Positions 1 to 10,743 of a stretch of 64,000 nt of DNA are shown in pieces. A program made the position numbers and the translations under genes. Under the pieces are notes generated by a model. It made no database searches and was not told the origin of the DNA. It saw only the letters and a program-made list of their open reading frames with translations. How positions within the stretch are numbered: position 1 is the first letter of the stretch; every line of letters begins with the position of its first letter. Source of the DNA: Siphonodentalium dalli (Eukaryota; Mollusca; Scaphopoda; Gadilida; Siphonodentaliidae); assembly GCA_032622095.1 (NCBI GenBank), contig CP136067.1:54165899-54229898 (forward strand), written 5' to 3'.

Positions 1-140
1 ATTCTCGCGAAACTTTTCCATTTTCAGTGCCTTATGACTAACTTGATTCGGCATTTGATTCTCGCAAAATTAAATGTATTTTGTGCCCTGATGGCCAAAG
101 GGCATATTTTGCTGCGTCCTTGCGAAGCTCTTATTGATGC
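1..140 (+). repeat. Right end of an array element (family D)
   Basis: The segment GGGCATATTTTGCTGCG at 108-124 followed by CTTGCGAAGCTCTTATT matches the right ends of family D elements at about 34497-34536, 38640-38687 and 52760-52801 (GGACGTATTTTGCCACG / CTAGCGATGCTCTTGTTT). Only this end is inside the window. It lies in the intron upstream of the first visible hnRNP exon. Confidence 0.6.
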
Positions 141-387
141 TTCGATATCTCATAATATGGCAATAATTGTTGAAAAAGCATTCTTTTCACGCAAATGGTT
201 TTCCAAGTGATCAATCGGCGTTGTCCGGGGAAAATAAAATATCTTAGTTTATCATTCCCGGTTTGTGTTTAGTGGCAGATATACACAGGTGAAGTAGGCA
301 TTAATCTGTGGGTCGGGTAGGGGAAATTTGGGTGAGGGGGAAAGGGACCTGTGGAAACACTGGCATATTGCAACTTGCTGTTTGCAG

Positions 388-534
388 ATATAGACAGAAC
401 ACAACGCGTATCGAATCTCGAATCTTTGATTGAATGAGTTGTGGATGGCGCAAGGATATATTTATAACTTTGCGCCGTCCATGATGAGTTCGATAAAAGA
501 TTTGAGATTATGATGCAAGTTGTGTTCTGTATTT
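388..534. mobile_element. Foldback MITE-like hairpin, about 147 bp
   Basis: The arm from 394 (ACAGAACACAAC, then ATCGAATCTCGAATCTTT, GGATGGCGCAA) is matched inverted by 463-530 (TTGCGCCGTCCAT ... AGATTTGAGATT ... GTTGTGTTCTGT). Arms of roughly 65 bp with a short AT-rich centre fold into one long hairpin. No target duplication could be defined. Confidence 0.65.
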
Positions 535-887
535 ATTCTACACCGTTCAGTCTTAAGTTAAATCCATGAATGTCGCCTTCATTGTTACTATAGCTACCAT
601 TATTGTGATTTAAGTCTGACAAATAATCAGTAATTATGAGGGGGGGGGGGGTCCCCGAAATCGGATGATCGATGTAATGTACATCATCTTTTTTGGCGAC
701 AACGTCAACAAAAATAGTTCCGGCTTGTATTCCACTAGAGGTATACACTAATATGTATTCAATGACTGGGATTCCGTTGAATACATGTGTACTCACGTCA
801 ATAGGTGGAATAAAGTGTATTTCCTCGAAGATTCTCTAAAAAAAAAAAATTAGGTTGCTGATGTTGCAAATTGTTGTTTTTTTTTAG

Positions 888-1008
888 GTCGAGAGGTTTT
901 GGATTTGTCACCTACAGTCAGGCTGGTGAAGTAGATGAATCACAGTCTCATCGACCACATGTCATCGATGGAAAGGATGTTGAATGCAAACGTGCCATGC
1001 CAAGAGAT
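888..1008 (+). CDS. hnRNP exon: second half of RRM1
   Basis: The acceptor is a long T tract ending TTTTTAG at 887 and the donor is GTAATT at 1009. The first base completes a codon begun in an exon outside the window; 40 residues follow, opening [10 protein letters not shown] (RNP1 of RRM1) and ending [17 protein letters not shown], the usual last strand of an hnRNP A/B RRM1. Aromatic RNP1 residues for RNA stacking are present. Ends in phase 0. Confidence 0.9.
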
Positions 1009-4000
1009 GTAATTACATATGGAATTATCTATACAGTCACAGGGTTAAAATGTAGGGACGTACTTGTAGAACCTAGGATAGGATGGGCCATGGTTTGGCC
1101 CTATGCATATTTTGAAATCCATGCTCAAAAACCCAGTTTCCTGGAACCAGATAAAATAGTGCTGGTGGTTGTAACTCGATAATTTTAAAATCTGTGTCTC
1201 ACCCGATTTCATGTTATTTCCATAACATATTAAGAAGTTTACCCAAATTTATCATCTGAACAATAGGCATGTCTTGGTCTCCAATTTTGATGTCGTTGTA
1301 ATGTCAGATCAATCTACCGGTAGTCCTGAAACGGAATTACTATTTATTATTTTTTAAAGGGGGTGTTCTGTTTTGCACCTATCCATACTTTTGATATGGA
1401 GAGTTAAGCTTGTATTTGCCGCTTCCCCTGACCCATGATATTTTTGCATTTCATCTTCCCCTCATTTTTAGCTCAACTTTACTTTGTAAAGTTTGAGCTA
1501 TTGCCATGGCTTGGTATCCGTCGTGCGTGTATGCGTGATTCGTCAACAATTTCCTTTAGCACGGGCTACAGTTCGTACCTTTGGTCTGATTATTATGAAA
1601 TTTGTCATGGATGTTGACATTGACATGTAGATGGGAACGAGTCATTTTGGTGTCATTCAGCCAAAAAACATGGCCGCCAGTGGCCATTTTGGATTTCAAA
1701 ATTCAATCCATTAACATGGGCTACAGGTCGTACTGTTTGTCTTATTGTCATGAAATTTGTCATGGATATTAATATTGACATGTAGATGGGAACGAGTAAT
1801 TTTGGGGTCATTCGGCCAAAAAACATGGCCGCCGGCAGCCATCTTAGATTTTACTCTTTGTATGACTAAATTCTTTAGCACGGGCTACAGGTCGTACTTT
1901 TAGTCTGATCATCATAAAATTTGTCAAGAATGTTAATGACATGTAGATGGGAACGAGTCATTTTGGGGTCATTCGGCCAAAAAACATGGCTGCCAGCAGC
2001 CATCTTGGATTTTACTCTTTGTATGTCTAAATCCTTTAGCACGGGCTACAGGTCGTACCTTTAGTCTGATCATCATAAAATTTGTCATGGCTGTTGATAT
2101 TGGAATGTAGATGGGAACGAGTCATTTTGGGGTCATTCAGACAAAAAACATGGCCACCAGTGGCCATCTTGGATTTCAAAATTTAATCCATTAGCACGGG
2201 CCACAGGTCGTACTGTTTGTCTGATCATCATGAAATTTGTCATGGATGTTAACGATGACATGTAGATGGGAACGAGTCATTTTGGGGTTATTCGGCCAAA
2301 AAACATGGCCGTCGGCAGCCATCTTGGATTTTACTCTTTGTATGACTAAATTCTTTAGCACGGGCTACATGTCGTACCTTTAGTCTGATCATCATAAAAT
2401 TTGTCATGAATGTTAATAATGACATGTAGATGGGAACGAGTCATTTTGGGGTCATTCGGCCAAAAAACATGGTCGCCAGCAGCCATCTTGGATTTTACTC
2501 TTTGTATGACTAAATTCTTTAGCATGGGCTACAGGTCGTACCTTTAGTCTGATCGTCATAAAATTTGTCATTGATGTTAACGATGACATGTAGATGGAAA
2601 CGACTCATTTTGGGGTCATTCGGCCGAAAACATGGCCGCCAGCAGCCATCTTGGATTTTACATTTCTCTTTATGTCTATAAACTAGTATTAGACATTCAA
2701 CTTTCCACATTCCTAATCGCTCCATTGACTGTAATACATTAAATTATTCCCTTTCCAAGTTGAGCTACAGTGTCATTGACACTTTCATTATAGGGAATGA
2801 GCAGAAACCCTGCTTCAGTAAAATTTATGTGAAATGTTTCAAATGAATGTAATATGGTGCAAACTGTTCTACCAGCAGTCTGTAATCCTGGGAAGTTTTG
2901 GAATTTCAAATCGATTCCTCACCCTGAAAAGTGTTATCTGTATTCCACTTTATAATGGTATGTGAAATGTTTGGGGAAAATTCACCTCTTTGGTATGGTT
3001 TGCTTTATCACAGTACTTATTTATTCTGAACTTTAAACAGCATGAGGGTTTCTTAGCCTTAGCATGGGCTTCTGGTTTATATGTGACTTTTAGCAGTTGT
3101 TAACTATTAGCTTCAAATTTTTTTTCAGGGTTCAGAGTCATCAAAGCTAATAAATAAATTGTTCTGTGGTGGATTCAAGGATGAAACTTCAGAAGAGGAA
3201 GTTCGATCTTATTTTGAACAGTTTGGTAACATCGAGAAAATTGATCTTATTGTCAATAAAGAAACTGGCAAAAATAAGGGATTTGGCTTTGTTACATTCG
3301 ATAACTATGATCCAGTTGATAAATGTGTTTGTAAGTATGCTTTAACAGAATTTGTACTTTGCCAAAACAAAAAACTTCTGTTTCTGATAACATTGGGATA
3401 ATTTTCCAGACAGGCAGGCAGGCAGGGCTTCTTCTTTTTTTTTTACAATATTTTTAAAAACCTTTCAGTCGTATAAAGCAGTATAATAGTGTAGTCACAG
3501 TTCCATGGAATATGGTAGATCAATGTTTATTGAAAATGAGCTAAGCATTTGATAAAAACATACTGTCCCTTGAAATCATTATATTCACATTGATACTCTT
3601 AACAAGTAACGATAGACAAGCCTTCTGGAGAAATTGAAAAAAAAAAAATTCAGACAGGCAAGAAAATCTCAGCCAGACAGGGCATCGGGAAACAAGAGGG
3701 TTTTTTTTTTTGCCTTATTAATGTCATCGACTCATCATGCAATCATTAAATATGTTCTAGCTACTCCCAGGTGCCAAATAAAAGTGCTGGCCAAATACAA
3801 GTGCTGGGTGACATTTTTACCAAAAAAAGAATAATAGTGCTGGTGCACAATAAATGTGCTGGGTTACGGATTTTACTTTTCATGGTAGCATGATTAAAAC
3901 TTGAGCCATGAAGGCTTATGCATACATTTATATAGTACAGGGAATCATACCTGTGCGGAGGATGTGACATTTAGGTATTATGCATCATGTATCTTCACTT

Positions 4001-7000
4001 GAGTATCTGGTTTACCCCATTCATACATTATGTAAGACCATGCGTGAAATTACATATTACTCATATGATATAAAGTTGGAATAGATTGTCTTACATGTTC
4101 ATTGTTGTATTATACAGTACACACTGCACATGATTTTTTTTCTCTTGTAGGTTGTGGGTCTTCGGGTATAGATGGTTCATTATTCCGATGGTTCATTATT
4201 CTGAGGGTTCATTATTCCGCTTTTCCATGAGGGTTCATAATTCCGACTATTTAAATATTCCGATACCTTCTATATATGGCTTAGAATACTAGATAATTTG
4301 GGATCGGAATAATGAATCAAACAAAACAGAAAAAAACTAAATTAAACACCATTTCACCACTTTGTATACTATATAGGGATTAGCCATATGGAATACAAGA
4401 AGGGTGGGAAAACTTAAGGCTGTTTATTAAATATGATTTTCTGTTGTGTTGCACAAAACAACCCCTTTTCAACATCACAAATAAAAGGATATCTAATGCT
4501 GAACAAACTATGTACAATGCTATGTGTTTGCTCCTAAGTTATGTATATCAACAATCTATTGTATTTATATATGTGTTATTATCATTGCCAATACAATCAA
4601 TCAATCAATCAAAGAGTGATAGTTAACTCAAGTAACTCACTCACTGTATAATTCAATTGATTAATATATTTAGGTTGAAACTTGTGTACTAGTAGATTGA
4701 AGTTCTTGTCCAAAATCATACTCAGTTTACAATTTTACATTAAGCCTAATTTGATTTTTTTTCGAAGAATTTACGATCAATTTTACATTTCTCTCACCAA
4801 ATAATGCATTAAAACAGAAAAAGTATGAAACTATGTTGCTTAAATATCTTAATATTAAAGGAATATACTTTAATGCTTCTCATGAAATTATTTGTATGCA
4901 GAAAACACTCAGTCAAACTGGTAACTTTTATTGCTTTTTCTGGGTTTCGCGTTGCCTATTTTCGAGGCACATCGTTTTTCATTATAAATTGTGATTATGG
5001 AACTGATTTTGGAGTTAACAAAAACATTTTAATTGTAGAATAAGTCCTGTGATCCATGGGCCATCTTTTCTATCGTTTCGGGTCCCGTGAACTCGGCCCA
5101 GTTCACGTTTTGCGCTTTATTACAAACCGAAAGTAGACGAAGTAAAAGATTGGGCGAACCGTGACTCTCAAAACAGGTTTTTTATCGAAGTGATGTCGCA
5201 TCTCAGTCTACTAAAACAACTTTATTTAGTGGTTTGTGACTTCTAGTATTAACATTAGCACACTCGTGATTCGTTCCATTCTTATATTCGTTTGTTTATC
5301 ACCCAAAAAAAGAATAAATGTCACAGTATGTGATGGATTTACCCCCAAAAAATAATAAACGTGATGGGTCACAATAAGCGTGATTGTGTGTATTTTTGCT
5401 CCAAATTAATAAACGTGCCGGCACGTTTATTTGGCACCTGAGAGTACTTATCTTATGGATTTGGTCCAATATCAATAATTGTGACCTTGCTGCCCTTTAA
5501 AATTTTATAAGGGTCAGGGGTCCATTTAATTTTAAATATTTGTATACCTTACTCGTATTTAAATTCGCGCGGTACTATTTTTCACTCGGTTTTGAATTAA
5601 CGCACTTTAAATTGAATGTATGCGATAACTATTGAACTTGCAGGGTCGTAGCATTTTTCTTGCCAAGAACATAACATGGCATCAGTTTTTCCATTCTCTT
5701 TGGCATGTGGCTGTTTAAGTTCTATTTTAGAGCATTGTTTGATCTGTGTTATAATTGATATATTTTTAGTGCAAAAGATCCATGACATTGATGGAAGGAA
5801 AATTGAAGTAAGCAAGGCTCTGCCCAAAGAGGAACAGGATGCCTCAAGAGGAGGACGTGGGGGTGGTCGAGGAGGTGGCAGAGGCGGCCGTGGTAAGTAT
5901 CTCAGGTTCATTTCTTAGGCTATTAATTTGTTTCAAGGAGTGTCAGTCTTTATTTATTGCTTTATGTATTATTTGTTTCACAAAGGATATTTGTTAGGGT
6001 TGGAAATTATCCGTTACTCTAACCATAGCCTATATTTTTAAAGTAATTTATTTTTTTTCAATGTGCAATTCAGGCGACATTTAAAAATATCATTGTTTCT
6101 CTTGAACCTACCCAAAAGAATGTGCAGGTAGCCAGGTAATTTGTTGCAAGTAATCGGTTTATAATTCCAATCACTGAACTGGATACATTTAAAGAGTATT
6201 TTCAATATATTTCTATTCTATCCTTGTGTTTATCATCCAGATTGAACAGAGCTTTTCATTATCGGCCCGCGGCCCACGTATTTTGGTAACTATACGCTAT
6301 TTGGAACGCCCCGAAAACGCTATTAATGGCCTAGAGAACACCCTATAAAGTGGTAATAACATATTTTGAGATTTCAAAAACTTCTGTTATCACACACATA
6401 TTTTATGCATATCTCATCCAGACTGAAAATCAAAATATTTCTCAGAGGGCAGTAAAATATATTGGAGTAGGGAGGCTTTTGTCCATCAATAATTTCTTTA
6501 CTAAATGGATTCTCCCATTTAGTTATAAAAGTATACATTTGAATGGTCTTATTCATCTGAAGGGATGTTCAGGAAGGAGTTATATACTTGAACATGAAAC
6601 TTTTAGTATCTGAACATTTCAAAAATCATCCATCAATAAAGAAAGGGTTTAATAAGTTTGTGTAAGGTTTACTTGTGCTGCATAAAGTGCAAACCTTGGA
6701 AGATATAATTTCTCTTACTCTCGGGATCCAAATAAGCGTACCTGTACGCTGCTTATTTGGGACCCTATGTTTATTAATTTCTGGGGGTATAAAATTTACA
6801 CCATGTTGTCAATATCACGACCATGGATCACAGGACTTATTCTACAATTAAAATGTTTTTTTTAAACCCCAAAATCAGTTCCATAATCACAATTTATACT
6901 GAAAAACGATGTGCCTCGAAAATAGGCACCACGAAACCCCAAAAAAAGTGCTAAAAGTTGCCAGTTTGACTGAGTGTTTTATGCATACAAATAATTTCAT

Positions 7001-10000
7001 GAGAAGCATTAAAGTATATTCCTTTAATATTGAGATATTTAAAGAACAGTTTCATACTTTTTCTGTTTTAAATGCATTATTTGGTGAGAGAAATGTAAAA
7101 TAGATCGTAAAACTTCGAAAAAAAATCTATAGATGATCAAATTAGGCTTAATGTAAAATTGTATACCGAGTATGATTCTGGACAAGAACACTACTAGTAC
7201 ACAAATTTCAACCTAAATATATTAATAATCAATTGAATTATACAGTGAGTGAATTACTATAGTTAACTGTCACTCTGAGTCTTTGAGTGATTTTATTGAC
7301 AATGATAATAACACATATATAAATACAATAGATTGCTGCAAATATATAACTTAAAAGGAGCAAACACATAGAATTGTACATAAGTTGTTCAGCCTCAGAT
7401 ATCCTTTTATTTGTGATGTTAAAAATGGGTTTTGTGCAATCATACTAGATCATACTGGGGGAAGTTTGAAGAAAAATAAAATCTGAGAAACTGAGCACAT
7501 GGTTGACACGGTGACACCAGAACATCAACTCTTGAATATTTCAAGCAAATGAGTCAATTTTTGAGACGTTATTGTGTCCAGATGCCTCATACCTTGAATA
7601 GAAATTTTGAAAAACAATTTATTTGTAATGATTTAGGATGAAATTTTCTTGTCACCAATTTTCACTCCTTCCAATTAACCTTAATTATATTACTTGTACA
7701 TTGTACTTGTACATTTTTCATTATATTTATTTGGATCCCGAGTAGATTTTGTTGAAGCCCAAAATAACTGTTTTAGAATGTTGACATTTATTGGTTTACA
7801 TTTTTCCAGGTGGCCAGGGTGGTTATGGCGGTGGTCAAGGAGGTTATGGAGGTGGTGGTGGTTATGGAGGAGGCCAAAGTGGTGGTTATGGAGGAGGCCA
7901 AAGTGGTGGTTATGGAGGAGGCCAAAGTGGTGGTTATGGAGGGGGCCAAAGTGGCGGTTACGGAGGTGGCCAAAGTGGCGGTTATGGAGCTAGCCAAAGC
8001 GGAGGTTATGGAGCTAGCCAAAGCGCAGGTTATGGAGCTAGCCAAAGCGGTGGTTATGCAGGTGGATATGGAGGTATGGAAAATAATTAAAATGGTTATA
8101 TATGTAGATATTTAATATGAAGGCAAATTATTCATAAAACACAAGCATATTGAGAAATAACTAATGAATAGCAGTTCTAAAGGGCTGTAATGATTCATCG
8201 TGAATTCAATTATTCGCAATACACATCAAAATGATGTGCACATCTTATCGTGGATTGTGATGCAGGGAATAAAGTAATTTCTACAGATCTGGGCATGTAA
8301 AAGAGCAAAACCTGCTATGTTTTCTCAAGTTTACATGTCTATATCACATATATGTTTAGTGATATACAAGTGTATTATCGGCATGAGCAGTGACGTAAGA
8401 GCTATCGTAGCACAATGTCTGTCAATGTTTGAACTTTATTATTATGTTAATTGGAATATTATTATATTTGATTTGTGTGGGTTATTTTGTTTTGACTTGA
8501 GATAAACATGGGTGATATTAAAGGGTGGTTAAAATGGAACTATAGTTTTGCTTAAAGGGTTCTTTACTTCTTCTTTGGTTGTGATAAGGAAATCAATATA
8601 TTTTTTAACCCCAGCCGTTTAAATTGTTTTTCATTGCTAAAATGTGATTGTGATCAAATTTGTCATCTTTCTTTACAAAATTTATTAACCTTGTCCACTA
8701 AATTTGAATCAAATCGGCACAAATCGAAATTAGTGCACTGTTAATCAAATTTGTGTGGAATGCGACTCTTAGTTAAAAATGAAATCTCAAGTTTTAATCA
8801 TGTTTGTTCTGATAACTCGGGGTTGTAAATCATTTGAGAATACTTGTTAAGTGTATCGTGATATGTATCTCGATTTGTATCATGTTGCGACCAAGTGAAC
8901 CATTACAGCTCTCGTAGCGGTGAAGTTTGTTTTTAAGCTATTGGGATAAATATTGTAAGTTATAATTGAAAGGTGATATTGAGTTTGCATTGGAAACTTG
9001 AACCACATTTTTTAAATGTTGGTCTGATTTATTCATGATGTTCTGAATAGTCTCAATTTAGAGTTTAATATATTCTAAGATTGTGTTTAGAATTTGCAGG
9101 ATGCCAGGTCTTTGACTGAATTGTCTTAAATTATTTCATTATTTATAATTGGATTATCATTTATGCACAACGACCCAGGGTTAAAGTGAAGAAAGATGAA
9201 GACATTGTTTTATTGTGAATAGGCTCCCATCATCTTGTGTTTTTGAGATGGAACATTTATATAGAAAATCATAAAATATTTATATACATAACGAATCCTG
9301 AAATAGAATATTTACATAACCTAAAAATAATGTTGCGGGCGACCAAAAGACCGCAATATGTAAAGTTCCAGAAGAGCACATCTATTATTTTAATTAAAAT
9401 GTTATTGAAATATAGCGCTAAATTAGTTGCTGAAGAAAAGGTGGTTCTCAATGGGGTGGTGGTGGGCCAAGAAACTAAAAATTAAGTTGTAAAAGTATGT
9501 GAATTTAAACAAAACATGTTGAAAGCAAGGAAAAACCAAGTGTCTTACGATGCTGGCTGTTCCTAGAATCTACATCGTTGATTGCAGTGTCTTTCGAATG
9601 TGTGCGCGAACCTGATTTAATGTTACACTGCGCAACTTCCGGTTCTTATTATCGTAACCAAAATAACTAATTTGAACTAGGAAGTAATGATCGTCTGTGA
9701 CGTTAAGCATAAAAACACACGACTGCATGCGAATGTATATTTATGATGTTTTGTTTGATTTTACAGGAGGTTCCTCAAATGGCAGCTACGGAGGAGGCAG
9801 TCTTGGTTCCAGCTATGAAGGTGGTTACAGTGGTGGTGCATCAAGGGGAGGAGGAGGAGGTGGCTATGGTCAGAGGTCGCAGCCATATGGCGGCAGTGGT
9901 GGTGGCAGCAGTGGTGGACGAGGTATGTTAACTTGCTTGTCTTTGGTCTTCGCAAATATTCACGAGATCAAGTATATCCGGTTAACTGACATCTCTCTAT

Positions 10001-10739
10001 TTTAGTCATCATAAGTCAAATTTTTGCTGTGCTCATGAATAATCACATGGATCGGTTTCGTCCATTCATTTGTTGCAGAGTAATTGCTTTTATTAAAAGT
10101 GAAATATGCCTCCGATAGATGCTAACAATGGATCTTTGTTATCAAAGGGAACAATTTCCACATGTAACATGTTTTGTCAATTCATTTCTTCTAAAGTTAT
10201 AGCCCATGTGTAAAATACGTCCATAACTGTATCTCAAATTCTGAATCTTTAATTGGATGAGATTGATTTTTGGTATATTCTTGAACCACAATGGCAGCCT
10301 TCATAATTGGCTACGGCAATCAGCATTGCCGCATGGCATACTGTTGCCGTAGCGGATTGCCGAAGCCAAACAATCTGAATTAAGAGGGCTGCAATGGTAT
10401 GATCCTTGGGAGATCCAAGTCATGCTGCATGTTTTGTGCAGTCATCACAGGTTGGATCAAGACATCTTTCGAATTTAGCCACCTTAGAAAAACCACTTTT
10501 GAGGGGGTGTGGTGCACTTGTCTTGTCCTCTTGATGTGGTTATGTTTAACATCTATCATTCCCATAACCTTGAAAGTTCATTAGGAAGATGGAGTTTGGT
10601 CCACAAAATTCACTCCTATAATTTGTATTTCAAGATGGTGTAATGAGAATGAATGACAATGCAGATTTTGTTACTGAAGTTAAATGTGTTAGTTTTTTTC
10701 TTCTTTTTAGGTAGCTATGGAGGTGGCAACCGGTATTAA
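888..10739 (+). CDS. hnRNP A1/A2B1-type RNA-binding protein, six coding exons (5' partial)
   Basis: Join of 888-1008, 3129-3330, 5770-5892, 7810-8073, 9767-9922 and 10711-10739. Every intron starts GT and ends AG, and the phases (0, 1, 1, 1, 1 after the first exon) match without a frameshift, giving 297 visible residues. Order: second half of RRM1 (residues 1-40, RNP1 RGFGFVTY), full RRM2 (about 49-130, RNP2 LFCGGF at 51-56, RNP1 KGFGFVTF at 90-97), RGG box (about 134-149), Gly/Tyr-rich low-complexity tail (150-289), end GSYGGGNRY. Two tandem RRMs plus a Gly-rich tail, and the RRM2 VDKCVLQK...[10 protein letters not shown] stretch, are typical of hnRNP A1/A2B1/A3 and fly Hrb87F proteins, which package pre-mRNA and regulate splicing and mRNA transport in the nucleus. 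Which paralogue cannot be decided, so no symbol is given. The start codon and first half of RRM1 must lie left of base 1. Confidence 0.9.
1470..2790 (+). mobile_element. Family B hairpin-capped tandem-array element, complete
   Basis: Starts with an imperfect hairpin at 1470-1499 (AGCTCAACTTTAC, loop TTT, GTAAAGTTTGAGCT), then a CGT-rich stretch and CAACAATTTCC, then seven tandem core units, then an end containing AGTTGAGCTACAG and the palindrome GTGTCATTGACAC at about 2769-2783. Both termini carry AGTTGAGCT/AGCTCAAC in inverted relation. No coding capacity. The layout (hairpin, short tandem cores, simple-sequence tract) resembles bivalve pearl/HINE non-autonomous Helentrons; that assignment is inference. 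Confidence 0.7.
1553..2690 (+). repeat. Seven tandem core units of about 160 bp (family B)
   Basis: The landmark CGGGCTACAG recurs near 1561, 1717, 1880, 2041, 2197, 2361 and 2524, a period of 156-164 bp. Each unit carries GAAATTTGTCATGG, GACATGTAGATGGGAACGAG, CATTCGGCCAAAAAACATGG and GCCATCTTGGATTT. Units come in two versions, ending TTCAAAATTCAATCCA or TACTCTTTGTATGACTAAA. Confidence 0.85.
3129..3330 (+). CDS. hnRNP exon: RRM2 main part
   Basis: Acceptor TTTTTTTCAG ends at 3128; donor GTAAGT begins at 3331. Reads [10 protein letters not shown] then RNP2 LFCGGF, helix [12 protein letters not shown], and RNP1 KGFGFVTF, ending DPVDKCV plus one base. RNP2 has Cys where the family usually has Val. 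The short linker GSESSKLIN between RRMs is shorter than in vertebrate A1. Confidence 0.93.
3331..5769 (+). other. hnRNP intron between RRM2 exons
   Basis: Intron of 2439 bp. Contains GGCA microsatellite fragments near 3410-3427, a TIR element at 3764-5453, and a run of four GGTTCATTATTCCG-like 15-mers at about 4169-4245. No gene seen. Confidence 0.8.
3764..5453. mobile_element. TIR element with CAGGTGCCAAATAAA ends, about 1.7 kb
   Basis: The left end TACTCCCAGGTGCCAAATAA and the right end (5430-5453, reverse complement TACTCTCAGGTGCCAAATAA) are inverted. Sub-terminal words of the type CAGCACTTTTATTTGG and AATAAACGTG recur inside both ends. A perfect 24-bp palindrome centred on GCCGGC sits at 5408-5431 just inside the right end. 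No transposase is visible. A second partial copy in reverse orientation lies at 6716-7450. A target duplication is not clear. Confidence 0.65.
5770..5892 (+). CDS. hnRNP exon: end of RRM2 and RGG box
   Basis: Acceptor TATTTTTAG ends at 5769; donor GTAAGT at 5893. The split codon with the previous exon gives Leu (CVLQK). The exon finishes RRM2 ([19 protein letters not shown]) and then encodes [12 protein letters not shown] and further RGG repeats. RGG boxes bind RNA and are normal targets of arginine methylation. The introns on both sides carry copies of one repeat element in opposite orientation (see findings). Confidence 0.92.
5893..7809 (+). other. hnRNP intron after the RGG-box exon
   Basis: Intron of 1917 bp. 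Holds the reverse-oriented partial element copy at 6716-7450; the rest looks unique and AT-rich. Confidence 0.8.
6716..7450 (-). mobile_element. Second, partial copy of the 3764-5453 element, inverted
   Basis: From the terminal TACTCTCGGGATCCAAATAA at 6716, the reverse complement follows the sequence of 4440-5050 closely over some 600 bp, for example GGAATATACTTTAATGCTTC, GAATAAGTCCTGTGATCCAT and ATTCAATTGATTAATATATT. The terminus itself is a local hairpin (CCAAATAAGCGTAC / GTACGCTGCTTATTTGG at 6728-6761). Confidence 0.75.
7810..8073 (+). CDS. hnRNP exon: Gly/Tyr/Gln/Ser tandem-repeat tail
   Basis: Acceptor TTTTTCCAG ends at 7809; donor GTATGG at 8074; phase 1 at both ends so the exon could be skipped in frame (264 bp). 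Encodes [16 protein letters not shown] and then eight tandem octapeptides at 7857-8048: five GGYGGGQS followed by three of type (G/A)GYGASQS, then GGYAGGYG. Tyrosine spaced regularly in Gly/Gln/Ser sequence is the composition known to drive condensate formation in FUS and hnRNP A proteins. Confidence 0.9.
7857..8048 (+). repeat. 24-bp coding tandem repeat, eight units
   Basis: Eight consecutive 24-bp units, all in frame. Units 1-3 are almost identical at DNA level (GGAGGAGGCCAAAGT core); unit 4 has one GGG; unit 5 uses GGC/TAC; units 6-8 carry GGAGCTAGCCAAAGC, changing GG to AS. Two sub-families placed block-wise suggest two successive rounds of local tandem duplication. Confidence 0.9.
8074..9766 (+). 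other. hnRNP intron between tail exons
   Basis: Intron of 1693 bp without a gene. A short fragment at about 8677-8755 (ATTAACCTTGTCCACTAAAT ... AATCGAAATTAGTG) matches the hairpin element at 39786-39890; no other repeat recognised. Confidence 0.75.
9767..9922 (+). CDS. hnRNP exon: second Gly/Ser-rich tail segment
   Basis: Acceptor TTTTACAG ends at 9766; donor GTATGT at 9923; 156 bp, phase 1 at both ends. Encodes [19 protein letters not shown], then [20 protein letters not shown] and [14 protein letters not shown]. Less regular than the preceding exon and richer in serine; also removable in frame. Confidence 0.88.
9923..10710 (+). other. hnRNP intron before the last coding exon
   Basis: Intron of 788 bp. 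A short inverted pair (TTGGCTACGGCAATC / GATTGCCGAAGCCAA) lies at about 10308-10371. Nothing else recognised. Confidence 0.7.
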
Positions 10740-10743
10740 AGAG
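10711..10743 (+). CDS. hnRNP last coding exon with stop
   Basis: Acceptor after TTTCTTCTTTTTAG (ends 10710). The split Gly codon is followed by SYGGGNRY and TAA at 10737-10739. Only AGAG separates the stop from a strong donor GTGAGT at 10744, so the last junction lies about 4 nt past the stop. A terminal RY resembles the GRSRY end of vertebrate hnRNP A2. Confidence 0.88.

Larger units (their letters stand above)
1009..3128 (+). other. hnRNP intron after the RRM1 exon
   Basis: Intron of 2120 bp. Apart from one family B array element (1470-2790) I see no genes. 1009-1469 and 2791-3128 look like unique AT-rich intron sequence. Confidence 0.8.

Noticed and set aside
1553-2690. Regular direct repeats resembling a CRISPR array
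   Set aside because: The period is about 160 bp with no spacer-repeat contrast, and the genome is eukaryotic; it is a tandem minisatellite inside an element.
3408-3430. GGCA repeat as a regulatory site
   Set aside because: Short, impure microsatellite in an intron with no further evidence.
7788-8115. Long open frames in several frames and on the antisense strand over the glycine-rich exon
   Set aside because: They are by-products of the 24-bp in-frame repeat, which keeps all frames free of stops; only the frame matching the splice phases is real.
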